Assembly (NCBI GenBank): GCA_016786495.1 | Contig: JAEUUJ010000083.1 | Location: 62,001 to 126,000, forward strand | Direction: 5' to 3' | Length of the DNA stretch: 64,000 bases | Source: Cyclobacteriaceae bacterium | GTDB taxonomy: Bacteria; Bacteroidota; Bacteroidia; Cytophagales; Cyclobacteriaceae | Part shown: positions 1-9,052 of the stretch, in pieces | Position numbering within the stretch: position 1 is the first letter of the stretch | How the letters are laid out: each line of letters opens with the position of its first letter | The notes under the pieces: model-generated | Told to the model about the DNA's origin: nothing | Seen by the model: the letters and a program-made list of their open reading frames with translations, nothing else | The model's database searches: none | Translations under genes and position numbers: made by a program

Positions 1-1
1 C

Positions 2-748
2 ATTGATGCAGGGAAGGTTGAAGAACTGGGTATCGATAAAGGCATGAACATCGAAAAACTGGTGATGCTAAAGCCCGACATGGTGATGAGTTACACCATG
101 ACAGCCGACTTAGGTCAGTTGAAGAAAATTCAAGAGCTTGGAATACCGGTTGTTCTGAATGCCGAATACCTGGAAGAACATCCGCTTGGCCGGGCCGAAT
201 GGATTAAATTCATGGCGTTGTTCTTCGAAAAGGAAAAAGAAGCCGATAAGATCTTTAGCATGATCGAACAAAACTACCTGGAAACAAAGAAGCTGGTAAG
301 CCGGGTGAGTAAACGACCTACCGTACTGAGCGGTGTCATGTACAGCGATGCTTGGTTCATGCCCGGAGGCCGGAACTACGCTGCAAAACTCCTGAACGAT
401 GCCGGCACCGACTACCTTTGGAAAGCTGATTCAACAAAAGGCTTTTTGCAATTGAGCTTCGAAGCGGTTTTCGAAAAGGCCTATGCTGCTGACCTATGGA
501 TCGGTATCGCATCCTTCGGCACCCTGGAAGAAATGAAAAATGCTGATGAGCGTTACACGAAATTTAACCCCTACCAGATTCGGCAGGTTTATACCTACAA
601 TGCCCGTCAGGGTGCAAAAGGCGGCAGTGAATTCCTGGAGTTAGGCTACCTGAGACCAGACATTATTCTGAAAGATCTCGTGAAAATCGCTCACCCTGAA
701 TTACTTCCGGCTCATGAACTTTATTTTCACAAGCGACTGATCAAGTAA
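2..748 (+). CDS. ABC transporter periplasmic substrate-binding protein, iron-siderophore/cobalamin type (5' end outside window)
   Basis: The reading frame is open from base 2, so the N-terminus lies outside the window; the ATG at 44 is internal. The visible part carries the signature of the TroA/BtuF/FepB-like binding-protein fold: LKPDMVMSY near the start (the usual 'kPDlVi' strand), then GIPVVLNAEYLEEHPLGRAEW, a long helical linker, a second lobe with GGRNYAAKLLNDAGTDYLW, and a C-terminal LRPDIILKDL strand. Such proteins deliver ferric siderophores, haem or B12 to an FecCD-type permease. No permease or ATPase is visible downstream, so any partner genes would lie upstream. The ligand cannot be told from sequence alone. 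The stop is 17 nt before the next frame. Confidence 0.8.
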   Translation: MDAGKVEELGIDKGMNIEKLVMLKPDMVMSYTMTADLGQLKKIQELGIPVVLNAEYLEEHPLGRAEWIKFMALFFEKEKEADKIFSMIEQNYLETKKLVSRVSKRPTVLSGVMYSDAWFMPGGRNYAAKLLNDAGTDYLWKADSTKGFLQLSFEAVFEKAYAADLWIGIASFGTLEEMKNADERYTKFNPYQIRQVYTYNARQGAKGGSEFLELGYLRPDIILKDLVKIAHPELLPAHELYFHKRLIK

Positions 749-792
749 AAAACACGGCAGGGGATTTGCTTTTTTCAGCAAAACCCTGGCCC

Positions 793-1569
793 ATGAAAAC
801 ACTCCCCTTCCTCGCGCTCCTGATCGTAGTTTGTACAGGCTGTTCAACGTACCAGTATGCCACGATCAGCAGTCCGCTTAAAAAAGAAAATCAACACGAG
901 TTTATAGTCGAAAATGATACCGTTAAAATCACGTACGACTTTAGCGGAGAACAGGGGCCGGTGAAAATTTCACTTTATAATAAACTTTCAACGCCATTGT
1001 ATGTCGACTGGAGCAAGTCGGCATTAATCATTGGCGACATGCGCAAAAGCTACTCCGACAAAAATCTCTCGTTAGCAGCCGAAATGAATGGAACCGAAAC
1101 GCGGTGGATGAACTACACCTCGCAATCGGCAACAATCAATGGAAAACTCACGAGTGGTGAGGTATCCGGATTTATTCCCCCTAAATCACAGGCACAGGAA
1201 ACACCCTTGACGTTAAGTCCAAAACTCTTTCAACTGCCTACTGCTGCCAACGAGAAAAACCGGAAAATGGAAGAGGGAATCATCGTAGAATTCAAATCGT
1301 ACACACTGAACGAATCGCCCCTCACATTCCGAAGTTATCTCACACTTTCCGCAAAGGCAGATCTCTCCGAACCGATTCACTTTGATCATGAATTCTGGGT
1401 TTCAGAGGTCTTTCAAACCCTGAATGGCCCCAAAAAATTCGCTACAAAGCCCAATCGGTTTCATTTAAAAAAGACTTCTTATGCAGGCGCCTGCGTACTG
1501 GGGGTGGCCACCCTCGGGGGAGTGATTTGGGCGCTGCAGTATCAAAACGAAAAAGCCTCCCTGGATTAA
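793..1569 (+). CDS. Predicted lipoprotein of unknown function
   Basis: 258 residues if started at the ATG at 793. This gives a clean N-terminus MKTLPFLALLIVV followed by CTGC, a plausible if imperfect lipobox with the acylated Cys at about residue 17. An upstream non-ATG start at 766 would put charged residues before the signal and is less likely. The remainder is a soluble, Ser/Thr-rich, beta-predicted domain, with a hydrophobic segment near the C-terminus (about residues 237-250, GACVLGVATLGGVIWAL) that may be a membrane anchor. I do not recognise the family. The gene converges with rpsJ, and its stop codon lies in the loop of the shared terminator hairpin. Confidence 0.6.
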   Translation: MKTLPFLALLIVVCTGCSTYQYATISSPLKKENQHEFIVENDTVKITYDFSGEQGPVKISLYNKLSTPLYVDWSKSALIIGDMRKSYSDKNLSLAAEMNGTETRWMNYTSQSATINGKLTSGEVSGFIPPKSQAQETPLTLSPKLFQLPTAANEKNRKMEEGIIVEFKSYTLNESPLTFRSYLTLSAKADLSEPIHFDHEFWVSEVFQTLNGPKKFATKPNRFHLKKTSYAGACVLGVATLGGVIWALQYQNEKASLD

Positions 1570-1577
1570 GGAGGCTT
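1553..1577. terminator. Bidirectional rho-independent terminator between the lipoprotein gene and rpsJ
   Basis: Perfect 8-bp stem AAGCCTCC (1553-1560) / GGAGGCTT (1570-1577) with a 9-nt loop. T-rich sequence follows on the plus strand (CTTATTTTCT), and a T-run follows on the minus strand (complement of the A-run before 1553). It ends both converging genes, so rpsJ is the last gene of its transcript. Confidence 0.8.
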
Positions 1578-1600
1578 CTTATTTTCTGAGCGCGTTTTAA

Positions 1601-1906
1601 CTACACTTTGATTTCAACATCAACGCCACTTGGAAGCTCGAGCTTCATCAGGGCATCAACTGTTTTTGCGCTGTTTGAATAGATATCAACCAAACGCTTG
1701 TAGGTGCACAGCTGAAACTGCTCACGTGACTTCTTGTTTACGTGAGGTGAACGAAGTACGGTAAAAATTTCACGCTCCGTTGGCAACGGAATTGGTCCGC
1801 TAACCACAGCGCCTGTAGCTTTCACTGCGCGCACGATTTTTTCAGATGACTTATCAACCAACGTGTGGTCGTAAGATTTCAATTTAATTCTGATTTTCTG
1901 GTTCAT
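1601..1906 (-). CDS. rpsJ: 30S ribosomal protein S10 (also NusE)
   Basis: 101 residues, the usual S10 length. It starts [18 protein letters not shown], the canonical N-terminus, and contains [19 protein letters not shown], the conserved loop region. S10 is a component of the 30S head and, as NusE, joins NusG/NusB antitermination complexes. It is the last gene of the rpsL-rpsG-fusA-rpsJ cluster, 23 nt after fusA, and is followed directly by a terminator. It is therefore detached here from rplC and the rest of the S10 operon. Confidence 0.98.
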   Translation of the reverse strand: MNQKIRIKLKSYDHTLVDKSSEKIVRAVKATGAVVSGPIPLPTEREIFTVLRSPHVNKKSREQFQLCTYKRLVDIYSNSAKTVDALMKLELPSGVDVEIKV

Positions 1907-1929
1907 AATCTAAACGTCTTTTAGATATT

Positions 1930-4044
1930 TTATTTAGCGGCTACAGCGCCCTTTACTTCTTCAATTACTTTATCGGCAAGGTTCTTCGGAACCGGTGAGT
2001 AGTGAGAGAATGTCAGGTTAGCTGACGCACGACCTGAAGTCAATGTTCTCAAGTCGGTGATGTAACCGAAAAGTTCTTTCAGCGGCACATCTGCCTTGAT
2101 CACCTGCGCTCCACCCCGTGTATCCATTCCTTTCATGATACCTCTTCTGCGGTTCAAGTCACCTGTTACAGAACCTGTGTACTCATCCGGAGAAATTACC
2201 TCAACGCCCATGATTGGTTCGAGCAGTTGCGGAGCACATTTGCTGGCCGCTTCTTTGAAACCGATACGAGCTGCCAATTCAAACGACAGAGAGTCAGAGT
2301 CTACATCATGGTATGAACCATGGAACAGACGAACTTTCATCGAGTCAATCGGATAACCCGCCAACGGTCCGTTACTCATGGATTGTTCGAAGCCTTTCTG
2401 AATAGCCGGGATGAATTCGCGAGGGATCACACCGCCTACGATATCATTCTCGAATTCAAGACCTGGCTTGTCTTCAGGGCCAAGTTCACGTGGTCCGATT
2501 TCGAATACGATATCCGCAAACTTACCGCGACCACCGGTCTGCTTCTTGTAAACTTCTTTATGCTCAACCGATTTGGTAAGCGCTTCTTTGTAAGCAACCT
2601 GGGGAGCACCCTGGTTGATTTCTACTTTAAATTCACGCTTCAGACGGTCGATGATGATCTCCAGGTGAAGTTCACCCATACCGCGAAGAATAGTCTGACC
2701 AGTCTCCTGATCGGTATTTACGCGAAGTGTTGGATCTTCTTCAACAAGTTTTGAAATCGCCATACCCAGTTTATCGGCATCAGCCTGCTTCTTAGGCTCG
2801 ATTGCGTACCCGATAACAGGTTCCGGGAAGATCATTGACTCCAGTACCACCGGACGTTTTTCATCGCACAGTGTGTCACCCGTTTTAATGTCTTTGAACC
2901 CAACAACCGCACCAATGTCACCAGCCTGTAATCGTTCAATCTGGTTCTGCTTGTTAGCGTGCATCTGGAATACGCGTGAGATACGTTCTTTCTGGCCAGA
3001 ACGTGTGTTCTGAATATAAGAACCTGACTCAAGCACGCCCGAGTATGCGCGTACGAAGCAAAGACGACCTACGAATGGGTCTGTTGCAATCTTAAATGCA
3101 AGACCTACAAATGGCTCGTTTTCGTTCGGGCGAATTTCGACTTCAGCTTCTGTGTCCGGATTTGTACCGATGATTACATCCTTATCCAATGGAGAAGGAA
3201 GCAATTCCATCACGTAGTCCAGCATTGTCTGAACGCCTTTATTCTTGAATGAAGAACCGCACATCATTGGAACGATCTTCATATCAATAGTAGCCTTGCG
3301 AAGTGCTGTCAGAATTTCCGTCTCAGAAATTGAGTTCGGATCTTCAAAGAATTTCTCGATGAGCGTTTCATCATATTCAGCAACAGCTTCAAGCAATTTC
3401 TCGCGGTATTCAGCTGCTTCTGCAACCATGTCTTCCGGAATCGGGATAACCTGGAAGGTCATACCCTTATCGTTCTCATTCCAGATAATACCCCGGTTGT
3501 TGATCAAGTCAACCACTCCGCGGAAGTTATCCTCCGAACCGATTGGCAATTGAAGCGCAACGGCATTGCTGCCCAATTGTTCCTTCACCTGCTTACAAAC
3601 TCCGAGGAAGTCTGCACCCGAACGGTCCATTTTATTGACGAACCCGATACGAGCAACCTTGTAGTTGTCGGCCAGGCGCCAGTTCGTTTCTGACTGAGGC
3701 TCAACACCATCAACCGAACTGAACAGGAACACAAGACCATCCAACACACGAAGTGAACGGTTCACCTCAACGGTAAAGTCAACGTGACCCGGTGTATCAA
3801 TGATGTTTACGTGATATTCGTTATTGCGGTATTTCCAGTGAACTGTAGTTGCGGCAGAGGTAATCGTGATACCACGCTCCTGCTCCTGCGCCATCCAGTC
3901 CATCGTGGCTGCACCTTCGTGCACTTCACCAATTTTATGATTCACCCCTGCATAGTACAGGATACGCTCGGTAGTTGTTGTTTTTCCGGCATCAATGTGA
4001 GCCGCAATACCGATGTTTCTGGTGAATTTAAGATCTCTTGCCAT
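1930..4044 (-). CDS. fusA: Translation elongation factor G
   Basis: 704 residues, full length. The GTPase domain shows [17 protein letters not shown] (G1), [12 protein letters not shown] (G3) and NKMDRSGAD (G4). Domain IV has [18 protein letters not shown] and domain V has the expected [17 protein letters not shown]. It catalyses GTP-dependent translocation of tRNA and mRNA on the ribosome. It sits between rpsG (20 nt upstream) and rpsJ in the str-type operon. Features look canonical, with no sign of an EF-G2-like divergent copy. Confidence 0.99.
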   Translation of the reverse strand: MARDLKFTRNIGIAAHIDAGKTTTTERILYYAGVNHKIGEVHEGAATMDWMAQEQERGITITSAATTVHWKYRNNEYHVNIIDTPGHVDFTVEVNRSLRVLDGLVFLFSSVDGVEPQSETNWRLADNYKVARIGFVNKMDRSGADFLGVCKQVKEQLGSNAVALQLPIGSEDNFRGVVDLINNRGIIWNENDKGMTFQVIPIPEDMVAEAAEYREKLLEAVAEYDETLIEKFFEDPNSISETEILTALRKATIDMKIVPMMCGSSFKNKGVQTMLDYVMELLPSPLDKDVIIGTNPDTEAEVEIRPNENEPFVGLAFKIATDPFVGRLCFVRAYSGVLESGSYIQNTRSGQKERISRVFQMHANKQNQIERLQAGDIGAVVGFKDIKTGDTLCDEKRPVVLESMIFPEPVIGYAIEPKKQADADKLGMAISKLVEEDPTLRVNTDQETGQTILRGMGELHLEIIIDRLKREFKVEINQGAPQVAYKEALTKSVEHKEVYKKQTGGRGKFADIVFEIGPRELGPEDKPGLEFENDIVGGVIPREFIPAIQKGFEQSMSNGPLAGYPIDSMKVRLFHGSYHDVDSDSLSFELAARIGFKEAASKCAPQLLEPIMGVEVISPDEYTGSVTGDLNRRRGIMKGMDTRGGAQVIKADVPLKELFGYITDLRTLTSGRASANLTFSHYSPVPKNLADKVIEEVKGAVAAK

Positions 4045-4064
4045 GAATAGTTATTGCTGGAAAA

Positions 4065-4532
4065 TTAGAATCTGAAATGAGAGAAGGCTTTGTTCGCATC
4101 GGCCATCCGGTGCGTATCCTCTTTCTTCTTGATGGCAGCACCTTCGCCTTTTGATGCAGCGATGATTTCTGCTGCGAGTTTGTCCATCATGGTTTTTTCA
4201 CCACGCAGACGAGAGAAGTCGATGAGCCACTTGATGCTCAGGTTGATCTTACGCTCAGGACGGATTTCAACCGGCACCTGGAACGTTGCCCCGCCTACAC
4301 GACGGCTTTTCACCTCAACAGAAGGCATCAGGTTGTTCATGGCGCGCTTCCACACTTCAAGACCGCTTTCACCTGTCTTCTTCTCTACCTGCTCGATCGC
4401 ATCATAGAAAATTCCGTAAGCAACGCTCTTCTTGCCTTGCTCCATCAGATAGTTTACAAACTTGGTTACAAGTGTGTCCTGAAACTTAGGGTCAGGAAGT
4501 AAGTATCTTTTTTTAGGTTTTGCTTTTCTCAT
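4065..4532 (-). CDS. rpsG: 30S ribosomal protein S7
   Basis: 155 residues, normal for S7. It begins [17 protein letters not shown] and contains the conserved [17 protein letters not shown] segment and a C-terminal [15 protein letters not shown]. It binds the 3' major domain of 16S rRNA and nucleates the 30S head. It is 12 nt downstream of rpsL and 20 nt upstream of fusA in the same minus-strand operon. Confidence 0.98.
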   Translation of the reverse strand: MRKAKPKKRYLLPDPKFQDTLVTKFVNYLMEQGKKSVAYGIFYDAIEQVEKKTGESGLEVWKRAMNNLMPSVEVKSRRVGGATFQVPVEIRPERKINLSIKWLIDFSRLRGEKTMMDKLAAEIIAASKGEGAAIKKKEDTHRMADANKAFSHFRF

Positions 4533-4544
4533 CGCTTCTGAAAA

Positions 4545-4955
4545 TTATTTTTTGCCTTTTGCTGCCGGAGCTGCTGCTGCACCAGCTTTAGGACGTTTTG
4601 CACCATACTTAGAGCGGCTCTGCTTACGGCCGTTTACACCGGCAGTATCCAACGCGCCACGCACGATGTGGTAACGAACACCGGGAAGGTCCTTCACCCT
4701 GCCACCGCGGATCAGCACAATTGAGTGTTCCTGCAGGTTGTGTCCTTCGCCAGGGATGTATGCGTTAACCTCCTTTTGGTTGGTCAAGCGAACACGAGCC
4801 ACTTTACGCATAGCTGAGTTTGGCTTCTTCGGTGTTGTGGTGTACACACGTGTACAAACACCTCTGCGCTGAGGGCATGAATCGAGGGCCGGAGACTTGG
4901 ATTTAAACTCCAATTTCTTGCGTCCTTTTCTTACAAGTTGCTGAATGGTAGGCAT
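4545..4955 (-). CDS. rpsL: 30S ribosomal protein S12
   Basis: 136 residues. It starts [15 protein letters not shown] and has the decoding-site loops [18 protein letters not shown] and [15 protein letters not shown]. The lysine of PKKPNS (Lys43-type position) is intact, so the protein looks streptomycin-sensitive by that criterion. The C-terminus carries an Ala/Lys-rich tail ([12 protein letters not shown]). It is the first gene of the rpsL-rpsG-fusA-rpsJ operon, with a recognisable Bacteroidota promoter about 40 bp upstream of its ATG. Confidence 0.98.
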   Translation of the reverse strand: MPTIQQLVRKGRKKLEFKSKSPALDSCPQRRGVCTRVYTTTPKKPNSAMRKVARVRLTNQKEVNAYIPGEGHNLQEHSIVLIRGGRVKDLPGVRYHIVRGALDTAGVNGRKQSRSKYGAKRPKAGAAAAPAAKGKK

Positions 4956-4993
4956 TTATAATGTTTATTATGAACCTTTCAAAAATTAGGACT

Positions 4994-5026
4994 GCAAAGG
5001 TATCATAAAGAAGGCTTGTTACAAAA
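4994..5026 (-). promoter_or_regulatory. Bacteroidota-type promoter of the rpsL operon
   Basis: On the minus strand: a TTTTG -33 box (complement of 5022-5026), 19 nt, then TACCTTTGC (complement of 4994-5002). This matches the family consensus TTTG-N19-TAnnTTTG exactly. It lies about 40 nt upstream of the rpsL start. Confidence 0.75.
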
Positions 5027-5139
5027 CCCTGATCAAAAGATTTTTAACAGGCAAAGGGCCATTTCGGGCTGATTTTCAGCTTTTTACAGATCGGCGAAAA
5101 GATTTAATACGCCCATAAACCCGCATTTTAAGGCGGAAA

Positions 5140-5943
5140 TCACTTCCCGGCTGGCGTCTTTTCGCGGATTTTTACTCTTTCCAGGAGCAATTCTGGCTGG
5201 TCGGTAGTGATAAAATCGAACCCCTGATCCAGCAGCCAGTCCATATCTTCTGCCGCATTTACGGTCCAGGCGTTCAGGATCATTCCGTCTTTTTTGAGCT
5301 GGCCGATCCACTCAGGATTTTTGCGGTAAACCGAGATGTGATAGTCTGCCCCGCTGATGCCGTCTGCTTTAAGTTCAGCGGGCGTTTTATCGCCCGTGAG
5401 ATACTGGGTGATAGCCTTTGGATCGAGGGCGTGGATTCGTTTCAGGATGGCGTAGTCGAAACTGATGTACACCACCCGGTTTTCCACCCCGAGTTTCTCC
5501 ACCAGTGCCAGCGCTTTTTCGGCTGCCCGGATACCCTGTGTTTTATCAACGATGGATGGTTTTACTTCCACGATCAGTCGCGTTGAGCTATTGCGCTTGC
5601 TGCCCGCTTTCAGGTAGTCTTCCAGCGTAGGCAGTTTTTCGCCATTCTTGAGTTTATGCTTCGAGAGTTCCTGATATGTCTTCCGTTCGATTGTATCTTC
5701 TGCGTAAAGCGGATCGTGGTTAATTACCAGCACGTCATCTTTTGTCATTCGAACATCAAACTCAGCGCCGGCAGCCTTCAGTTCAATAGCCTTCCTTAAC
5801 GATGCAATGGAATTCTGCGGAAGCGTATCCATTTTCCAGGCCCCGCGGTGCGCGATAGTCTTATTGTCGGTAAAGGATACGCGTGCCGATGAAGAACACG
5901 AGGCCAAAGCCCAAATTAAAAATGCTGCAGCTAACAATCTCAT
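5140..5943 (-). CDS. Glycerophosphodiester phosphodiesterase family lipoprotein
   Basis: 267 residues from the ATG at 5943; the longer frame would need a TTG start at 5955 overlapping the preceding stop. The signal ends in a lipobox (WALASC, Cys about residue 16). The GDPD TIM-barrel motifs are clear: AHRGAW, NSIASLRKAIE, AEFDVRMTKDDVLVINHDP (catalytic His pair and the E/D metal ligands), IVEVKP, and C-terminal VNAAEDMDWLLDQGFDFITTDQP. GDPDs hydrolyse deacylated phospholipid head groups to glycerol-3-phosphate plus an alcohol, here probably in the periplasm. It follows the M13 peptidase gene by 5 nt, suggesting cotranscription. Confidence 0.9.
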   Translation of the reverse strand: MRLLAAAFLIWALASCSSSARVSFTDNKTIAHRGAWKMDTLPQNSIASLRKAIELKAAGAEFDVRMTKDDVLVINHDPLYAEDTIERKTYQELSKHKLKNGEKLPTLEDYLKAGSKRNSSTRLIVEVKPSIVDKTQGIRAAEKALALVEKLGVENRVVYISFDYAILKRIHALDPKAITQYLTGDKTPAELKADGISGADYHISVYRKNPEWIGQLKKDGMILNAWTVNAAEDMDWLLDQGFDFITTDQPELLLERVKIREKTPAGK

Positions 5944-5948
5944 AGTAC

Positions 5949-7964
5949 TCACCAAACGGTGATCCGGTCAGCTTCAGGTTTATACATTTTGTCTCCGGGC
6001 TGAACATTAAATGCCTTATAAAAAGGCGTGAAGTTCATCAACGGTCCGTTTACCCGCCACTTCGCAGGTGAATGTGAGTTGGTGTTCACGTACATCCGCA
6101 GAAACTCATCGCGGGTTTTCACGCGCCAGATCCGTGCAACGGAAATGAAAAAGCGCTGATCAGGTGTAAACCCGTCAATCCGGGTTGTATCCTGTCCCTG
6201 CTGCGTCAGCTTAAATGCATCATACGCAATGGCTACTCCGGCAATGTCTGCGGTATTTTCGCCTACCGTCAAAGGACCCTTTATGTGTACTGAATCGAGT
6301 ACTGTAAACTGGTTGTACTGGTCAATCACTTGCCGTGTTCTTGCCTGAAATTTTTCATAGTCAGCTTTCGTCCACCAGTCTGTAACGTTTCCTGATTTAT
6401 CAAACTGCGCACCCTGGTCATCGAATGAATGTGTGATCTCATGTCCGATCACCATACCAATCCCGCCATAGTTCAGCGCATCGTCGGCATATAAATCGAA
6501 ATAAGGTGACTGGAGGATGCCCGCAGGAAAAACAATTTCATTCAGCGGAGGATTGTTATATGCTGTTACGGTAGGCGGTGTCGTCAGCCATTCACTTCGG
6601 TCAACCGGCTGTCCAAGTTTGCTTACGTTATAGAGGTAGTCGTTTCGGTTGGCTGCGAGGCTATTTTCGAAATACGTATCGCGTTTCACATCAACGGCGG
6701 AGTAATCGCGCCATTTGTCGGGGTACCCAATCTTCTCCGTAAATGCATAAAGTTTTTCTTTTGCCTTTGCCTTCGTAGAGTCGCTCATCCAGTCGAGCTT
6801 CGTGATTCGGGCCTCAAAAGCTTTCTTTAGATTATCCACCAGCACACGCATGTGTTTCTTTGCCTCCTCGGGAAAATACTTTTTCACATAAAGTTGTGCT
6901 AAGGCATGCCCAAGCGAGCGATCAACCGCCTGAGTCATTTCTTCCGCGCGTGGCTTTTGCACGGCTTGCCCGGTGAGTGCCTTGTTGTATTCAAACGAGG
7001 CATCTACAAAAGGTTTACTGAGGTAGCCCGCATAACTGGTGAGTGAGTTTGCTTTCAGGTAAACCTTCCAGTCGCTTAGCGGAACCGTTTTCAATAACGT
7101 ATTCAGTTTGTCATAGTATGCAGGCTGACCAACATTGACTGAATCGACAGCAGCACCCAACTGGTTCAGGACCAATGACCAATTCAGGTTTGTATGTTTT
7201 TTGGCAAGCGCTGCTACCGCGAATTTGTTGTAGTTTACCCTTACGTCCCGGAGTTCAATGTTCGTTCTGTGCGAACCCGCCAATTGTTTTTCCAACGCAA
7301 ATGTGGTTTGGGCGTTTCGAGCGGCTGTTGTTGCATCAACTCCTGTTAATTCAAATAACCGCGCCAGATAGTTCTTATAAGCGTTTTGGATTTTGACGGT
7401 TGACGAATCCGTCTTGAAATAGTAATCTCTTTCGGGCAGGCCGATACCGGTTTGAACGAATTGCGCAATGTTAACGCTGCTGTTGTGATCGTCTGGCCCG
7501 ACATAAAAACCAAGAATTGAAGCATTGCCCGTCTTCTGCTCATCGCATACCAGTTTCAACAAACCGTTAACATCATTCAACGCATCGATCCGCGTTAGTA
7601 ACGGCTTAATCGGTTCGTAACCCCGTTTGTTAATCGCAGCGGTGTCCATTCCGGAAGCATAAAAATCTCCCACTTTCTGTTCGATGCTACCCGGAGCGTT
7701 ATCAGCTTTTGAAACACTGTCGAGGATCGCGCGCAGGCGCATGCGCTGCGGAAAATTCAAAAACGAATACGACCCCACACCCGTCTGACTCTCCGGAATT
7801 CTCGCAGTGTCGTACCAGATACCATTCACATACGTGAAGAAGTCATCTCCCGGTTTACGGGTTGAATCAATGCCAGTGATGGTGACGTGACTCGTTGGCT
7901 TGTCCGTGTTTTGGTTGCACGCAACCATCGCTACGATTAAAAGAAGGGGAATTAGTTTTTTCAT
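5949..7964 (-). CDS. M13 family (neprilysin/PepO-like) zinc metallopeptidase, lipoprotein
   Basis: 671 residues from the ATG at 7964, which places MKKLIPLLLIVAMVAC as an SPII signal; an upstream TTG at 7991 would bury it. M13 hallmarks: NPPLNEIVFPAGILQSPYF, the zinc motif GHEITHSFDDQG (HExxH), GENTADIAGV (third zinc ligand, ExxxD) and a C-terminal region ending RITVW, the family's typical W ending. It is an oligopeptide-cleaving zinc endopeptidase acting on the cell-envelope side. It lies 72 nt from the J-domain gene on one side and 5 nt from the GDPD gene on the other. Confidence 0.92.
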   Translation of the reverse strand: MKKLIPLLLIVAMVACNQNTDKPTSHVTITGIDSTRKPGDDFFTYVNGIWYDTARIPESQTGVGSYSFLNFPQRMRLRAILDSVSKADNAPGSIEQKVGDFYASGMDTAAINKRGYEPIKPLLTRIDALNDVNGLLKLVCDEQKTGNASILGFYVGPDDHNSSVNIAQFVQTGIGLPERDYYFKTDSSTVKIQNAYKNYLARLFELTGVDATTAARNAQTTFALEKQLAGSHRTNIELRDVRVNYNKFAVAALAKKHTNLNWSLVLNQLGAAVDSVNVGQPAYYDKLNTLLKTVPLSDWKVYLKANSLTSYAGYLSKPFVDASFEYNKALTGQAVQKPRAEEMTQAVDRSLGHALAQLYVKKYFPEEAKKHMRVLVDNLKKAFEARITKLDWMSDSTKAKAKEKLYAFTEKIGYPDKWRDYSAVDVKRDTYFENSLAANRNDYLYNVSKLGQPVDRSEWLTTPPTVTAYNNPPLNEIVFPAGILQSPYFDLYADDALNYGGIGMVIGHEITHSFDDQGAQFDKSGNVTDWWTKADYEKFQARTRQVIDQYNQFTVLDSVHIKGPLTVGENTADIAGVAIAYDAFKLTQQGQDTTRIDGFTPDQRFFISVARIWRVKTRDEFLRMYVNTNSHSPAKWRVNGPLMNFTPFYKAFNVQPGDKMYKPEADRITVW

Positions 7965-8036
7965 ACCTGATACGAGCGAGTATTTGAACAAAGATAGCCT
8001 TTCGGCTAAAATCCCGAGGGTCCTTTCAACAAACGT

Positions 8037-8585
8037 TCAACTTAAAGTAGCTATCAGCGTGACAGCGCAAACAAATAAATTCCATTGCGCAAGACCAAAC
8101 GCAAACCCTTCAGGTTCTTTTTTGTAACAGATATACGCTGCGCTTATCGTCATCATCACATGCCAGAAATACCAGGTGTTATCCTCAAGCCAATCGTTGA
8201 ATATGAGAATAACCCCGAATACCAGAACTCCAAAATGCAACAACTGTAACACCCTATAGATTGCCTTTCTCCGCGCGAGCATTTCTTCACGCTCTTTCTT
8301 TTCACGCTCCCAACGCTTGCGCTTGTATTCGCGTTTATACACTTCCCGCGGATCCTCCTGCGGTTCAGGTACGATGAATATTGATGCAAAACCGCGATCG
8401 TATTGAGCACGCTTTTCAGGATCAGATAAAATGTCGTACGCGTAGTTGATCGCAACGATCTGCTCATGCGATGATTCCGGTGATCGCCTGTCGGGATGAT
8501 AACGTTTTACCAGATCGCGATAGGCGCGTTTGATTTCAAGGTCAGTCGCATGGACAGATACGCCCAGGATTGCGTACGGGTTCAC
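8037..8585 (-). CDS. J-domain (DnaJ-like) integral membrane protein
   Basis: 182 residues from a GTG start at 8585, 11 nt after the DUF3467 stop. Residues 1-65 form a J domain with NPYAILGV, IKRAYRDLVKRYHPD (HPD motif at about 30-32) and AYDILSDPEKRAQYD. A highly charged Lys/Glu/Arg helix follows (about 85-105), then three hydrophobic segments (about 112-180) with no zinc-finger or client-binding domain. J domains stimulate Hsp70 ATPase activity; the membrane part suggests recruitment of DnaK to the inner membrane. Its client is unknown. Confidence 0.85.
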   Translation of the reverse strand: MNPYAILGVSVHATDLEIKRAYRDLVKRYHPDRRSPESSHEQIVAINYAYDILSDPEKRAQYDRGFASIFIVPEPQEDPREVYKREYKRKRWEREKKEREEMLARRKAIYRVLQLLHFGVLVFGVILIFNDWLEDNTWYFWHVMMTISAAYICYKKEPEGFAFGLAQWNLFVCAVTLIATLS

Positions 8586-8596
8586 GTTGGATACTA

Positions 8597-8923
8597 CTAT
8601 GCTTCTCCCATCGTTCCACCGAAGTTCATGGGAAACTTGGGTGCTCCTTGTGTTTGCTTAATCGTTCCGAAGTTTGCTTCGTACTTATCGATATTCTCTT
8701 TCAGTGCTCCCAATAAGCGTTTTGCATGCTCAGGCGTAACGATTACTCGCGCTTTCACTCTGGCTTTTGGCACGCCCGGCATTAGCTTAATGAAGTCAAT
8801 TACAAACTCGCTGTTCGAGTGTGCAATCATGGCCAGGTTGGAATAAATTCCCTCCGCAATCTCTTCGGAGAGCTCTATGTTAATCTGGTTCTGCTGGATA
8901 TTGTCTTTTTTCTCGTCTGCCAT
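8597..8923 (-). CDS. DUF3467 domain protein
   Basis: 108 residues. The core IELSEEIAEGIYSNLAMIAHSNSEFVIDF and VKARVIVTPEHAKRLLGAL matches DUF3467, a small family of unknown function common in Bacteroidota and often found next to rpoC. It is separated from rpoC by a strong terminator, so it is probably transcribed on its own together with the J-domain gene downstream. Confidence 0.88.
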   Translation of the reverse strand: MADEKKDNIQQNQINIELSEEIAEGIYSNLAMIAHSNSEFVIDFIKLMPGVPKARVKARVIVTPEHAKRLLGALKENIDKYEANFGTIKQTQGAPKFPMNFGGTMGEA

Positions 8924-8983
8924 AGCTATTTATAATTCAACAATGAGTTGATTTAATAATTCAACGATGCGGTGATGCTAAGG

Positions 8984-9024
8984 TACTAAAAAACAAATGT
9001 GCGAACAGTTTCCCATTCGCACAT
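8984..9024 (-). terminator. Rho-independent terminator after rpoC
   Basis: Perfect 9-bp stem ATGTGCGAA (8997-9005) / TTCGCACAT (9016-9024). On the minus strand it is followed by TTGTTTTTTAG, ending the rplK-to-rpoC transcription unit 29 nt after the rpoC stop. Confidence 0.85.
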
Positions 9025-9052
9025 AGTTAAATTGATCAATTGTTAAATCAGG

